33,186 nucleotides of DNA. It comes from JABDPF01 sp036351575 (GTDB taxonomy: Bacteria; Pseudomonadota; Gammaproteobacteria; Xanthomonadales; SZUA-36). Below, one piece after another: positions 12,076 to 21,611 of this stretch. A model generated the notes under the pieces. It was not told the DNA's origin, did no database searches, and saw only the letters and a program-made list of their open reading frames with translations. Each line of letters begins with the position of its first letter. Position 1 is the first letter of the stretch. The translations under genes and the position numbers were made by a program. The stretch spans positions 1 to 33,186 of the forward strand of contig JAZBPJ010000026.1 of the NCBI GenBank assembly GCA_036351575.1, given 5' to 3'.

Positions 12076-12953
12076 GCGCGGATTATCCGCCGGTCCTGGA
12101 CGCCCTGGGCAAAGGCCCGCCGGTCGCGGTCCGTCATGTCGGCGGCGGCTGCATCGCCGATGCCCAAATCGCCATTTTCGAAGACGGCTTCAGGGTGTTC
12201 GTCAAGACGGTAGCCGGCGTTCCGGACATGTTCGAGCGCGAGGCGGAGGGCCTGGAGGCGCTCGCCGAAGCGGATGCGCTGCGTGTTCCCCGTGTGCTGG
12301 CCGTCGACGCCAACGGCCTGGTGCTGGAATTCGTCGCCCAGGGTTCGCCGAAACCCGGATTTTTTCAATCGTTCGGGCGCCGTTTCGCACGCCTGCATCG
12401 GCATGCAGGCCCGCAGTGCGGATTCCCTCACGACAACTACATCGGCGCGACGCCGCAGCTCAACCGGCCGCTCGAGGGTGCATTCGGCGCTGGTGTGAAT
12501 GACGGCAGCGACTGGCCCGGGTTTTTTATCGAACGGCGCCTGCGTTACCAGGCCCGGCTGGCCGAAGAGCGTGGGCACGGAGCGGAATTGCGACGCCTGT
12601 TGGATGTCTGCGAGGCAACGCTTTGCGATTTGCTCGACGCTGCGATCGAAGCTCCTTGCGTGCTGCACGGCGATCTGTGGGGCGGCAACTTCATGATTGA
12701 CGAGAAAGGCGAGCCCTGCCTGATCGACCCGGCCGTCTACTACGGCCACCGCGAGGCCGACCTCGCCATGACGAGGCTGTTCGGCGGCTTCGACGCGGCG
12801 TTTTACCGCGCTTATGACGAGGAATTTCCCCTGGCTGACGGCCACCGGGAACGCCTGCCGATCTACCAGCTCTACCACCTGCTGAATCACCTCAACCTGT
12901 TCGGCAGCGGCTATTACGGCCAGTGCGAGCGGATTCTGCGTCGGTATCAGTAG
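12072..12953 (+). CDS. Fructosamine/ribulosamine 3-kinase family protein
   Basis: A 293-residue kinase of the FN3K/YniA family, which phosphorylates sugars attached to protein amines so that the adduct breaks down. The aminoglycoside-kinase-like fold shows Lys45 in FVKT, Glu57 on the following helix, the catalytic loop His199-Gly-Asp201-Leu-Trp-Gly-Gly-Asn206, and the metal-binding Asp219 in IDPAVYYGH. Translation starts at GTG 12072, overlapping the phosphatase stop by 4 nt, with GAAAGG just upstream. The fused expression unit suggests a two-step deglycation system. Bacterial homologues commonly act on ribulosamines or erythrulosamines rather than fructosamines, so the exact substrate is open. 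Confidence 0.92.
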   Translation: MSADYPPVLDALGKGPPVAVRHVGGGCIADAQIAIFEDGFRVFVKTVAGVPDMFEREAEGLEALAEADALRVPRVLAVDANGLVLEFVAQGSPKPGFFQSFGRRFARLHRHAGPQCGFPHDNYIGATPQLNRPLEGAFGAGVNDGSDWPGFFIERRLRYQARLAEERGHGAELRRLLDVCEATLCDLLDAAIEAPCVLHGDLWGGNFMIDEKGEPCLIDPAVYYGHREADLAMTRLFGGFDAAFYRAYDEEFPLADGHRERLPIYQLYHLLNHLNLFGSGYYGQCERILRRYQ

Positions 12954-13149
12954 AAGCTCGCAAAAATGGTGAAATTCGGACACGGATGATCACCGGTCTG
13001 TTTGTTTTCCCGTAAATACCGAGTGGGCTGCCGGCTCAGTATCACTGTGCTCCAGCTTTCTCAGACTCCCGCCCGGCCCAATGATCCGTATCGGTCCATG
13101 GCCGTCGGCCCGCCGGGCTTCCCTCGCGATTGATCCGCTCGACGGGGCC

Positions 13150-13179
13150 GGCAAACAAAACTTCCTGTTTTGTCTTGCC
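13150..13179. repeat. Hairpin with TTCCT loop
   Basis: GGCAA-ACAAAAC, loop TTCCT, GTTTTGT-C-TTGCC: 12 paired bases with one bulged C. Its loop is identical to that of the hairpin at 27490-27510. Confidence 0.75.
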
Positions 13180-13209
13180 TCGACTGCAGGGGCCAGGCTC
13201 GATTTTCAT

Positions 13210-13414
13210 CCTTTTCAAATTACCCTGGAGCGGGCTACTGGCTCAGCGCCGCCCTGCGGCGGTTCCCTCGTATCCGATCCGCATGGACGGGACCGCCCGT
13301 GAGGTCATCCTCTACCATACGGACTCGATTGGCCATCCAGGCCAATCGTCCCTATGCGGCCCGGATACTCGGCACTGAGACCTGATGTTCGCCCGCCGGG
13401 GTAATTTGAAAAGG
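13210..13414. repeat. 205-bp structure bounded by 19-bp inverted repeats
   Basis: Positions 13210-13228 and 13396-13414 are inverted copies matching at 18 of 19 bases (core CTTTTCAAATTACC). They enclose about 167 bp that contains another strong hairpin (13316-13356). The ends share CTTTTCA with the inverted ends of the element at 27431-27546. No target-site duplication or coding capacity is evident. Confidence 0.75.
13316..13356. repeat. Long hairpin with ATCCA loop
   Basis: The left arm 13316-13334 and right arm 13340-13356 pair over about 17 bp with one mismatch and one bulge. The innermost arm is CGATTGGCC / GGCCAATCG and the loop is ATCCA. It lies within the 205-bp inverted-repeat structure. 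Confidence 0.75.
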
Positions 13415-13469
13415 CTGAAAGTGCTGCTGGTTCGAAGGCCGCGGTGCCGATAGCTCCTTGACGGGGTCT

Positions 13470-13488
13470 TTGAAACAGGATGTTTCAA
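13470..13488. repeat. Hairpin with AGGAT loop
   Basis: TTGAAAC, loop AGGAT, GTTTCAA: a perfect 7-bp stem. On the other strand the loop reads ATCCT, matching the NTCC(A/T) loop of its neighbours. Confidence 0.65.
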
Positions 13489-13564
13489 GAGAAGCGGCAC
13501 ACGGAAGTGCTCGAGCGCCCCCGGAAAGGAGGTATCGGTATCGAGGCCGGGTCAGCGCCGTTTG

Positions 13565-13591
13565 CAGGCGATGACCATCCAGTCTTGCCTG
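13565..13591. repeat. Imperfect hairpin just before mutL
   Basis: CAGGC and GAC pair with GTC and GCCTG around the loop CATCCA, with a 3/2-nt internal bulge. It looks like a degenerate member of the same hairpin family and ends 29 bp before the mutL start. Confidence 0.5.
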
Positions 13592-13620
13592 AGTACCGGG
13601 CCCGCCGTAAGCTAGCCCGC

Positions 13621-15393
13621 ATGCCGATCAAGCCCCTCCCGGATCACCTCGTCAACCAGATTGCCGCCGGCGAAGTCGTGGAACGTCCTTCCTCTGTCGT
13701 CAAGGAACTGGTTGAAAACAGCCTCGATGCCGGCGCGCGTCACGTCAAGGTCAGCCTGGAGCGGGGCGGGCGGCAGGCCGTGCGCGTCGAGGACGACGGC
13801 GAGGGCATGGCGCGTGACGATCTCGCGCTGGCATTGCAGCGCCATGCCACCAGCAAGATCGCCAGCCTTGAAGACCTGGAAAGCGTCGCGACCATGGGTT
13901 TTCGGGGAGAGGCCCTGCCCAGTATCGCCTCGGTATCCCGCGTGGACCTGGCTTCGCGGCACTCCGCGGAAGAGCACGGCTGGAGCGTGCGTGTTCGGCG
14001 CGGCGAAATTTCCGAGCCGGAGCCTTCGCCCGTGCAGCGCGGCACCCGTATCAGCGTCGAGGACCTGTTCTACAACACCCCGGCACGGCGCAAGTTCCTG
14101 CGCGCCGAGCGCACCGAGTTCAATCACGCGGACCAGTTGCTGAGGCGCTTTGCGCTGGCCCGCTTCGACGTCGGCTTCGAACTCGAACACGACGGCCGCA
14201 GCATCAGCGTGCTGCCGCCGGTCAGTGACGGGAACGGCGAGGCCCAGCGGCTGAAACGGGTAATGGGCCCCGAGTTCATGGAAAACACGGTGCGCATCGA
14301 TTCCGAGCGCGGCGGCCTGCGGCTCAGCGGCTGGGTGGCGGAACCGCGTTACAATCGCTCCCGCGCCGACCGCCAGTTCTTTTTCGTCAACGGCCGGGCG
14401 ATCAACGACCGCGTCGTTGCGCACGCGGTGCGCTCCGCCTTCCAGGACGTGCTCTACCATGGCCGGCACCCGGCTTTTGTCCTCTACCTGGAACTGCCGC
14501 CCGAGGCCGTGGATGTGAACGTGCACCCGCAGAAACACGAGGTCCGGTTTCGCGATTCGCGCACGGTGCACGACTTCCTGTACGGCACGCTCAATCATGC
14601 CCTGGCGCAGACCGGCAGCGGCGGCCTCAGGCCCGGCGCCGGACTGCAGGCGGCGGCATCGGGAACGGCTGCGTTCCCGCGGCAGAGCGGTATCGCCATG
14701 CCGGTCAGTGAACAGATCGGGGCCTATGCCAGGGCGCTGGGAAGCGGCCGGGGAGCCGCGGCTTCCGCTGATACCCCAGCGGATGAACCGGACCGGGACG
14801 ACGCCGACATTCCGCCCCTGGGTTTTGCGCTGGCGCAGCTTCACGGCATTTACATCCTCTCGCAGAACGCCGAGGGACTGGTGCTGACCGACATGCACGC
14901 AGCGCACGAACGCATCACCTACGAGCAGCTCAAATCACGCCACGAAGCGGGCGGCATACGAAGCCAGCGGCTGCTGGTGCCGGTCGATGTGGCCGTCAGC
15001 GAGGACGAGGCGGGCCTGGCCGAAGAATTTGCCGGTGAACTGGCTGATCTCGGTTTGCGCATCGATCGCAGCGGTCCTGAGAGCGTGGCCCTGCGCGAGG
15101 TGCCGGCCCTGCTGGCCCGGTGCGACGCGGCGCAGCTGCTGCGTGATTTGCTCTCCGATTTTTCCCGCATGGGACGCAGCTCCCGCGTCGAAGCCGAGAG
15201 CAACGAAATCCTGTCGACCATGGCCTGTCACGGTTCCGTGCGCGCCAACCGGCAGCTGACCCTGCCGGAAATGAACGCCTTGCTGCGCGACATGGAGCGC
15301 ACGGAGCGCTCCGCTCATTGCAACCACGGCCGGCCGACCTGGATCCAGCTCGACATGGCGACACTGGACCGCCTGTTCCTGCGCGGCCGGTGA
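13621..15393 (+). CDS. mutL: DNA mismatch repair protein MutL
   Basis: A 590-residue MutL that couples MutS mismatch recognition to strand incision. The N-terminal GHKL ATPase shows Asn33 in NSLDAGA, DDGEGM at about 58-63 and GFRGEAL at 93-99. A low-complexity linker follows at about residues 330-395. The C-terminal domain contains Asp424-Met-His-Ala-x2-Glu430-x4-Glu435, the metal-dependent endonuclease motif with Met in place of the usual Gln, plus ACHGSVRAN and HCNHGRPTW near the end. This points to the nicking type of MutL found where MutH is absent. The frame extends upstream to 13480, but the conserved N-terminus (MPIKPLPDHLVNQIAAGEVV) starts at ATG 13621. Its stop overlaps the start of miaA. 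Confidence 0.97.
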   Translation: MPIKPLPDHLVNQIAAGEVVERPSSVVKELVENSLDAGARHVKVSLERGGRQAVRVEDDGEGMARDDLALALQRHATSKIASLEDLESVATMGFRGEALPSIASVSRVDLASRHSAEEHGWSVRVRRGEISEPEPSPVQRGTRISVEDLFYNTPARRKFLRAERTEFNHADQLLRRFALARFDVGFELEHDGRSISVLPPVSDGNGEAQRLKRVMGPEFMENTVRIDSERGGLRLSGWVAEPRYNRSRADRQFFFVNGRAINDRVVAHAVRSAFQDVLYHGRHPAFVLYLELPPEAVDVNVHPQKHEVRFRDSRTVHDFLYGTLNHALAQTGSGGLRPGAGLQAAASGTAAFPRQSGIAMPVSEQIGAYARALGSGRGAAASADTPADEPDRDDADIPPLGFALAQLHGIYILSQNAEGLVLTDMHAAHERITYEQLKSRHEAGGIRSQRLLVPVDVAVSEDEAGLAEEFAGELADLGLRIDRSGPESVALREVPALLARCDAAQLLRDLLSDFSRMGRSSRVEAESNEILSTMACHGSVRANRQLTLPEMNALLRDMERTERSAHCNHGRPTWIQLDMATLDRLFLRGR

Positions 15394-16334
15394 GCGCGGT
15401 GGAGCAGAGGCCACGCGCCATTTTCCTGATGGGTCCGACCGCGTCGGGGAAAACCGCCCTGGCGGTGGAACTGCGCCGGCGCTATGCCGTCGATATCATC
15501 AGCGTCGACTCGGCGCTGGTGTACCGCGGCATGGATATCGGCACCGCCAAACCCGATGCAAAAACCCTGAGCATCGCGCCCCATGCGCTGATCGATATCC
15601 GCGAGCCGACGCAAAGCTACTCGGCAGCCGAATTCCGCGAAGACGCGCTGGCCGAGATGGAGCGCATCACCCGCGCCGGGCGCACGCCCCTGCTGGCCGG
15701 CGGTACCATGCTGTATTTCCGGGCCTTGTCACGGGGGCTGGCCGACCTGCCTTCGGCGGATCCGGAAGTGCGGGCAGCGCTGGAAGCAGAGGCCGAACAA
15801 AAAGGCTGGGCCGCGCTGCATGAACGCCTTGCCCGGCTGGACCCGGTCGTCGCCGGGCGGATTCACCCCAACGATCCGCAGCGCATCCAGCGGGCGCTGG
15901 AAGTCATCGAGATCACCGGCCGGCCGATGAGCGAGCTTCAGGCCGAGCAGGAGGCCGCGGCGCTGCATTACCGCGTGCTGCGCATCGTGGCCTGCCCACG
16001 ACCCCGGTCGCTGCTGCACGAACGCATCGCGCAGCGCTTCGATGAGATGATGGCGCAAGGGTTCATGAACGAAATGCGCGGCCTGTTCGCGCGCGGCGAC
16101 CTGCACACGGACCTGCCGTCAATGCGCTGTGTCGGTTACCGCCAGGCCTGGGGATTTCTCGCCGGGAAATACGGTCGCGAGGAAATGCGTGAAAAGGCAC
16201 TGGCGGCCACCCGGCAGCTGGCCAAGCGCCAGATGACATGGTTGCGGCAGGAACGCGACGCGCTGTGGTATGATCCAACCGTGGACGGCGAAGAGGCGGA
16301 AATCATCCGGAAAGTCGGTGATTTCCTTGATTAA
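15390..16334 (+). CDS. miaA: tRNA dimethylallyltransferase
   Basis: A 314-residue enzyme that transfers a dimethylallyl group to the N6 of A37 in tRNAs reading codons that start with U. It has the P-loop Gly15-Pro-Thr-Ala-Ser-Gly-Lys21-Thr22 and the catalytic region DSALVYRGMDIGTAKP. The start is most likely GTG 15390, which overlaps the mutL stop as GTGA. A second GTG at 15399 is possible. It is the second gene of the mutL-to-purA run, in the order known from E. coli. Confidence 0.96.
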   Translation: MSAVEQRPRAIFLMGPTASGKTALAVELRRRYAVDIISVDSALVYRGMDIGTAKPDAKTLSIAPHALIDIREPTQSYSAAEFREDALAEMERITRAGRTPLLAGGTMLYFRALSRGLADLPSADPEVRAALEAEAEQKGWAALHERLARLDPVVAGRIHPNDPQRIQRALEVIEITGRPMSELQAEQEAAALHYRVLRIVACPRPRSLLHERIAQRFDEMMAQGFMNEMRGLFARGDLHTDLPSMRCVGYRQAWGFLAGKYGREEMREKALAATRQLAKRQMTWLRQERDALWYDPTVDGEEAEIIRKVGDFLD

Positions 16335-16408
16335 TGCGCTCCACGAACCCAGATACGAGAAACCGCACATAACATAGCCGTAGAAAACGGAAGAACAGGA
16401 GAGCGGAC

Positions 16409-16639
16409 ATGTCCAAAGGCCAGTCGCTGCAGGAACCTTTTCTCAATGCTTTGCGCCGCGAGCGCGTTCCCGTCTCGATATACCTTGTCAACGGTATCAA
16501 GCTGCAGGGTCAGATCGAGTCTTTCGACCAGTTTGTCGTTCTGCTGAAGAATTCCGTCAGCCAGATGATCTACAAGCACGCCATTTCAACCGTCGTGCCG
16601 GCACGGAACGTGCGCATGTCCGACGAGGAAGATGGCTGA
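16409..16639 (+). CDS. hfq: RNA chaperone Hfq
   Basis: A 76-residue Sm-like protein that forms hexamers and pairs small RNAs with mRNAs. The Sm1 region (VSIYLVNGIKLQGQIESFDQ) and the Sm2 motif YKHAI are intact. The C-terminal tail after the Sm core is only about ten residues and acidic (MSDEEDG), much shorter than the E. coli tail. AGGAG lies 7-9 nt before the ATG. The 74-nt gap after miaA could hold an extra promoter, though none is clear. Confidence 0.98.
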   Translation: MSKGQSLQEPFLNALRRERVPVSIYLVNGIKLQGQIESFDQFVVLLKNSVSQMIYKHAISTVVPARNVRMSDEEDG

Positions 16640-16668
16640 AGCCCTATCACCCCTGAGGTCGCAACCGC

Positions 16669-17958
16669 TTGATTGACAGAGCCGAGCGAGGCGACCTCGC
16701 GGTCGTATTACATCCTGAATTCAGGCACACCGGGCCCGACGCGCTGGACGAGTTCCAGGAGTTGGCGCGCTCGGCGGGCGCCGAGGTTGTCGGCGTGGTC
16801 GTCGCGCCGCGCGACCGGCCCGACGCGAAATTCTATGTCGGCAGCGGCAAGATCGAAGAGCTGAGCGAAGTCATCGAAGCCACCGGCGCCAACCTGGTGC
16901 TGGTCAGCCGTTCCCTTTCCGCGGTGCAGGAACGCAACATCGAAAAAGCCTGCGGCCTGCGCGTGCTGGACCGGTCCACGCTGATCCTGGATATTTTCGC
17001 GCAGCGCGCACAATCCTATGAAGGCAAGCTGCAGGTGGAACTGGCCCAGCTGCGTCACCTGTCCACCCGGCTGGTCCGCGGCTGGACGCACCTGGAACGC
17101 CAGAAGGGCGGTATCGGCCTGCGCGGCCCGGGTGAAACCCAGCTCGAGACCGACCGCCGCCTGATCGGTGTGCGCATCCGGCAGCTGAAAAACCGGCTCG
17201 AACGGGTCGACCGGCAGCGTGAGCAGAGCCGGCGTCAACGCAAGCGTTCACGCGCTCCGCTGCTGGCCCTGGTCGGTTACACCAATGCCGGCAAGTCCAC
17301 GCTGTTCAACCGGCTGACGGGCGCCCAGGTTGGCGCAGAGGACCTGCTTTTCGCCACGCTGGACCCGACCGTGCGCAAGATCCGCGATACGCACTTCGGC
17401 GACGTGCTGCTGGCTGATACGGTCGGCTTCGTCAGCGACCTGCCGCACGAGTTGATCGCCGCCTTTCGGGCCACCCTGCAGGAGGCGCGTGAAGCGGACC
17501 TGCTGCTGCACGTGATGGACATATCCGACCCGTACCGGATGGAACGGCAGCAGGATGTCGAGACCGTGCTCGAGTCCATTGGCGCCGACGCTATTCCGTC
17601 CATCCGGATTTTCAACAAGATCGACATCGGCGGCGAGGAACCGGTCGTGCACCGCGACGACAACGGCCGCCCGGTCGCCGTGGCGATATCGGCGGTTAGC
17701 GGCGAGGGCGTCGCGGCGCTGCGCGAGGTCATCGGAGAACTCCTGGCGGACGAGCGCATCGAGCGCTGGATCGAACTGGAAGGGAGTGATGGGCGGCTGC
17801 GCGCACAATTGTTTGAACTGGGTGTGGTCAGCGAGGAGCGAATCACGGAAAATGGTCACTGGATGCTGCATGTCGACGTGCCGCGTGAAACCGCGGAACG
17901 GCTGGCGAGACAGCCCGGGAAAGAGGGCGAGGTCGCCCGCAGCCAGTTGCTGGTTTAG
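16669..17958 (+). CDS. hflX: GTPase HflX
   Basis: A 429-residue ribosome-associated GTPase that rescues or splits stalled ribosomes, particularly after heat stress. The N-terminal HflX domain includes the conserved glycine-rich segment GGIGLRGPGETQLETDRR (about 147-164). A helical linker follows, then the G domain with G1 GYTNAGKS (203-210), G3 DTVGF (250-254) and G4 NKID. The start codon is TTG at 16669, with TGAGGT about 10 nt upstream; no nearby ATG keeps the conserved N-terminus. It lies 29 nt after hfq. Confidence 0.96.
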   Translation: MIDRAERGDLAVVLHPEFRHTGPDALDEFQELARSAGAEVVGVVVAPRDRPDAKFYVGSGKIEELSEVIEATGANLVLVSRSLSAVQERNIEKACGLRVLDRSTLILDIFAQRAQSYEGKLQVELAQLRHLSTRLVRGWTHLERQKGGIGLRGPGETQLETDRRLIGVRIRQLKNRLERVDRQREQSRRQRKRSRAPLLALVGYTNAGKSTLFNRLTGAQVGAEDLLFATLDPTVRKIRDTHFGDVLLADTVGFVSDLPHELIAAFRATLQEAREADLLLHVMDISDPYRMERQQDVETVLESIGADAIPSIRIFNKIDIGGEEPVVHRDDNGRPVAVAISAVSGEGVAALREVIGELLADERIERWIELEGSDGRLRAQLFELGVVSEERITENGHWMLHVDVPRETAERLARQPGKEGEVARSQLLV

Positions 17959-18055
17959 CCGTCCGACTTGAAACCCGCCGCTGACAACCCAAGCTAGCCA
18001 GATGTTAACCAAGGTCGGTGCACACGCGTCGGCCTGACCCAGACAGGAGAAGCAA

Positions 18056-19183
18056 ATGCCCTGGAAAGAGCCTGGCAAGGGCGACAAGGATCCCTGGAAT
18101 TCGGGTGATCAGCCGCCCGACCTCGATGAAGTTTTTCGCAACGTCAGCCGGAACATAAGAAACATGTTCGGCATGGGCGGCGGCAGCCGCAAGCGCAAGT
18201 CCGGCAACGGCAGCGGCGGCATACTGAGTATCGTTGTCATCGCGCTGGTGCTGTGGATCGCTTTCGACTCGGTGCACATCGTGGACGAAGCGGAGCAGGG
18301 CGTGGTCCTGCGTTTCGGCGCATACACCCGCAGCCAGCCGCCGGGCATCAATTTCACGCTGCCCCGGCCGTTCGAGACCATGTACAAGGTCAACGTGCGC
18401 AACGTGCGCTCGCTGGAAGACCGCGGCAACATGCTCACCGAGGACGAAAACCTGGTCGAGTTCCTGTACAAGGTGCAATACCAGATATCTGCGGCGCAGA
18501 ACTTCCTGTTCCGTGTCCGGGACCCCGAGACCACGGTAAAACAGGCCGCCGAGAGCGCCCTGCGTGAATCGGTCGGCACCAACCGCCTGGACGCGATCCT
18601 CGAAGGCACCCAGCGCGAGGCCATCCGTATCGAGACCCAGCGCGTGCTGCAGGAAACGCTCGACCGCTACGATGCCGGCATAAGGATCACCCAGTTCAAC
18701 CTCGAGGACGTCAACGTGCCCAACGCGGTGCGCGAGGCTTACTCCGACGTCATCCGCGCCCGCGAGGACAAGGAGCGCTTCATCGAGGAAGCCCGCGTGC
18801 ACGCCAACAGCGTGGTGCCGGAAGCACGCGGACAGGCGGCCCGTATCGTGCAGGAGGCGGAAGGTTACCGGCAGTCGGTGATCGCGCTGTCCCAGGGTGA
18901 GGCGGAACGCTTCAACCAGCTGTACAAGGAATACCTGAAAGCCCCGGAAATCACGCGCAAGCGTCTTTACCTGCAAACCATGGAAAGCGTATTCGGGCGC
19001 AACAAGAAGGTGCTGATCGACGCGGACCAGTCCGGCAACGTGCTGTACCTGCCGCTGGACCAGATCACGGGCAAGCCGTCCTCGCAGAGCAGCGTGATCC
19101 CGCCGCTGGTAGGGACCGACAGCGCCGCCGGAGGCGACCCGTCCAATGCAAGCCGTGCGGCACGAAGGGAGGGCAGGCAATGA
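18056..19183 (+). CDS. hflK: FtsH protease modulator HflK
   Basis: A 375-residue SPFH/band-7 protein anchored by one membrane helix at about residues 54-72. It follows a Gly/Lys/Arg-rich N-terminus with the conserved MPWKEPGKGDKDPWN start. HflK and HflC form a periplasmic cage around the FtsH protease and control its access to substrates. The C-terminal half has the charged coiled-coil typical of the family (EARGQAARIVQEAEGYR). AGGAGA lies just upstream of the ATG. The stop overlaps the hflC start (ATGA), fitting equimolar complex formation. Confidence 0.97.
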   Translation: MPWKEPGKGDKDPWNSGDQPPDLDEVFRNVSRNIRNMFGMGGGSRKRKSGNGSGGILSIVVIALVLWIAFDSVHIVDEAEQGVVLRFGAYTRSQPPGINFTLPRPFETMYKVNVRNVRSLEDRGNMLTEDENLVEFLYKVQYQISAAQNFLFRVRDPETTVKQAAESALRESVGTNRLDAILEGTQREAIRIETQRVLQETLDRYDAGIRITQFNLEDVNVPNAVREAYSDVIRAREDKERFIEEARVHANSVVPEARGQAARIVQEAEGYRQSVIALSQGEAERFNQLYKEYLKAPEITRKRLYLQTMESVFGRNKKVLIDADQSGNVLYLPLDQITGKPSSQSSVIPPLVGTDSAAGGDPSNASRAARREGRQ

Positions 19184-20046
19184 TTCGCAACATCGTTTTG
19201 ATATTGGCCGCGATTCTCGCAATCACCGGTATATCCGCGGCATTCATCGTTTCGGAGACCGAGTACGCCATCAAGTTTCAGCTCGGCCGCATTATCAAGT
19301 CCGACTACGAGCCCGGGCTGCATTTCAAGGTGCCGTTCATCAACAACGTGCGCAAGTTCGACCGCCGCCTGCTGACGCTGGACACGGACGCTGAAAAGAT
19401 GATCACCTCCGAGCAGAAGTTCGTACAGGTCGACTCCTTCGTCAAGTGGCGCATCGTTGACGTCGCGCGCTTCTACACCGCCTTCCAGGGTGACGAGCGC
19501 CAGGCGCTGCTGCGGCTCGACAGTATCGTGAAAGACCGTATCCGCAACCAGATCGCCGCGCGCAAGCTCGTCGAAGTCATTTCCGAGCAGCGCGTAACGA
19601 CGATGCTGGATATCGCTCGCGAGGCCAACGTCGCTACCGAGGACCTCGGCATCGAGATCGTCGACGTGCGCATCAAGGCCATCGAGCTGCCGGACGATGT
19701 TCGCGACTCGGTCTACCGGCGCATGGCGGCTGACCGCCAGAAGGAAGCCAACAAGTACCGGTTCGAGGGGCGCGAAGAGGCCGAGCGCATCCGCGCCGAC
19801 GCGGATCGCGAGGCGCGGGTCATCCTGGCCGAGGCGGAGCGCGAGGGCCAGACCACGCGCGGCGCCGGTGACGCCCGCTCGACCGAAATCTACGCGGCGG
19901 CCTACGGGCAGGACGAGGAATTTTTCGCGTTCTACCGCAGCCTGCAGGCCTACAGCACGGCGTTCGGCGAGGGCAGCGACGTGATGGTGCTGGACCCGTC
20001 ATCGAAATTTTTCGATTATTTCGGATCGGATGAGGCCAGGGACTGA
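19180..20046 (+). CDS. hflC: FtsH protease modulator HflC
   Basis: A 288-residue SPFH/band-7 partner of HflK with an N-terminal membrane helix (about residues 3-23). The SPFH domain follows, then an Ala/Glu/Arg-rich coiled coil (about 180-230) and the conserved EFFAFYRSLQAY segment near the end. It acts in the periplasmic HflKC assembly that regulates FtsH. Its ATG overlaps the hflK stop by 4 nt, and the DUF2065 gene starts 12 nt after it. Confidence 0.97.
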   Translation: MIRNIVLILAAILAITGISAAFIVSETEYAIKFQLGRIIKSDYEPGLHFKVPFINNVRKFDRRLLTLDTDAEKMITSEQKFVQVDSFVKWRIVDVARFYTAFQGDERQALLRLDSIVKDRIRNQIAARKLVEVISEQRVTTMLDIAREANVATEDLGIEIVDVRIKAIELPDDVRDSVYRRMAADRQKEANKYRFEGREEAERIRADADREARVILAEAEREGQTTRGAGDARSTEIYAAAYGQDEEFFAFYRSLQAYSTAFGEGSDVMVLDPSSKFFDYFGSDEARD

Positions 20047-20058
20047 GGACAGGCCGAT

Positions 20059-20244
20059 ATGGCGCAGGATCTGCTGACGGCCTTCGCGCTGGTGCTGATC
20101 ATCGAGGGTATTCTCCCGGTGGTGACACCGCGGGGCTGGCAAAGCGCCATTCAGCAGCTGTCCCGGCAGAAACCCGGCGTGATCCGTGTCGGCGGGCTCA
20201 TCAGCATGCTGGCCGGAGCGTTGCTGCTGCAATTTCTACATTGA
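20059..20244 (+). CDS. DUF2065 small membrane protein (YjeT family)
   Basis: A 61-residue protein with two predicted membrane helices (about residues 5-22 and 42-59) joined by a short polar loop with TPRGWQ. It is the YjeT/DUF2065 family, which sits between hflC and purA in many gammaproteobacteria. Its function is unknown; the conserved place beside hflKC suggests an accessory role at the membrane. A GAGGACAGG stretch before the ATG can act as ribosome-binding site. Confidence 0.88.
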   Translation: MAQDLLTAFALVLIIEGILPVVTPRGWQSAIQQLSRQKPGVIRVGGLISMLAGALLLQFLH

Positions 20245-20260
20245 ATCACGGAAGGCAGGC

Positions 20261-21556
<1,296 letters not shown>

Positions 21557-21611
21557 TAGCGCGCCCCGCTGCGGCCGGGCGGGCTCGGTTCCTGTGCAGC
21601 CGTTCCGCTAA

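Larger units (their letters stand above)
12954..13620. other. 667-bp gene-free region rich in hairpins
   Basis: No convincing gene is present. Short open frames exist on both strands but have no recognisable protein and run across inverted repeats. The region contains at least four separate hairpins (13150-13179, 13316-13356, 13470-13488, 13565-13591), of which the second lies inside a larger inverted-repeat structure (13210-13414). Several of these hairpins share a small apical loop of the form NTCC(A/T). In E. coli amiB lies upstream of mutL; here that place is taken by this element. The promoter of the mutL operon must lie here or further upstream, but none stands out. Confidence 0.7.

Noticed and set aside
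13081..13500. Several 60-90 codon frames before mutL.
   Set aside because: They run through inverted repeats, lack ribosome-binding sites and have no recognisable content.
13150..13591. Hairpin series considered as a CRISPR array or integron attC sites.
   Set aside because: There are no regular direct repeats with unique spacers, the stems differ from each other, and attC core sites (GTTRRRY/RYYYAAC) are not found at the hairpin bases; GTTAGCT at 27445 fails the consensus.
21557..21600. GC-rich inverted repeat after purA as a Rho-independent terminator.
   Set aside because: The stem is imperfect and no T-run follows.
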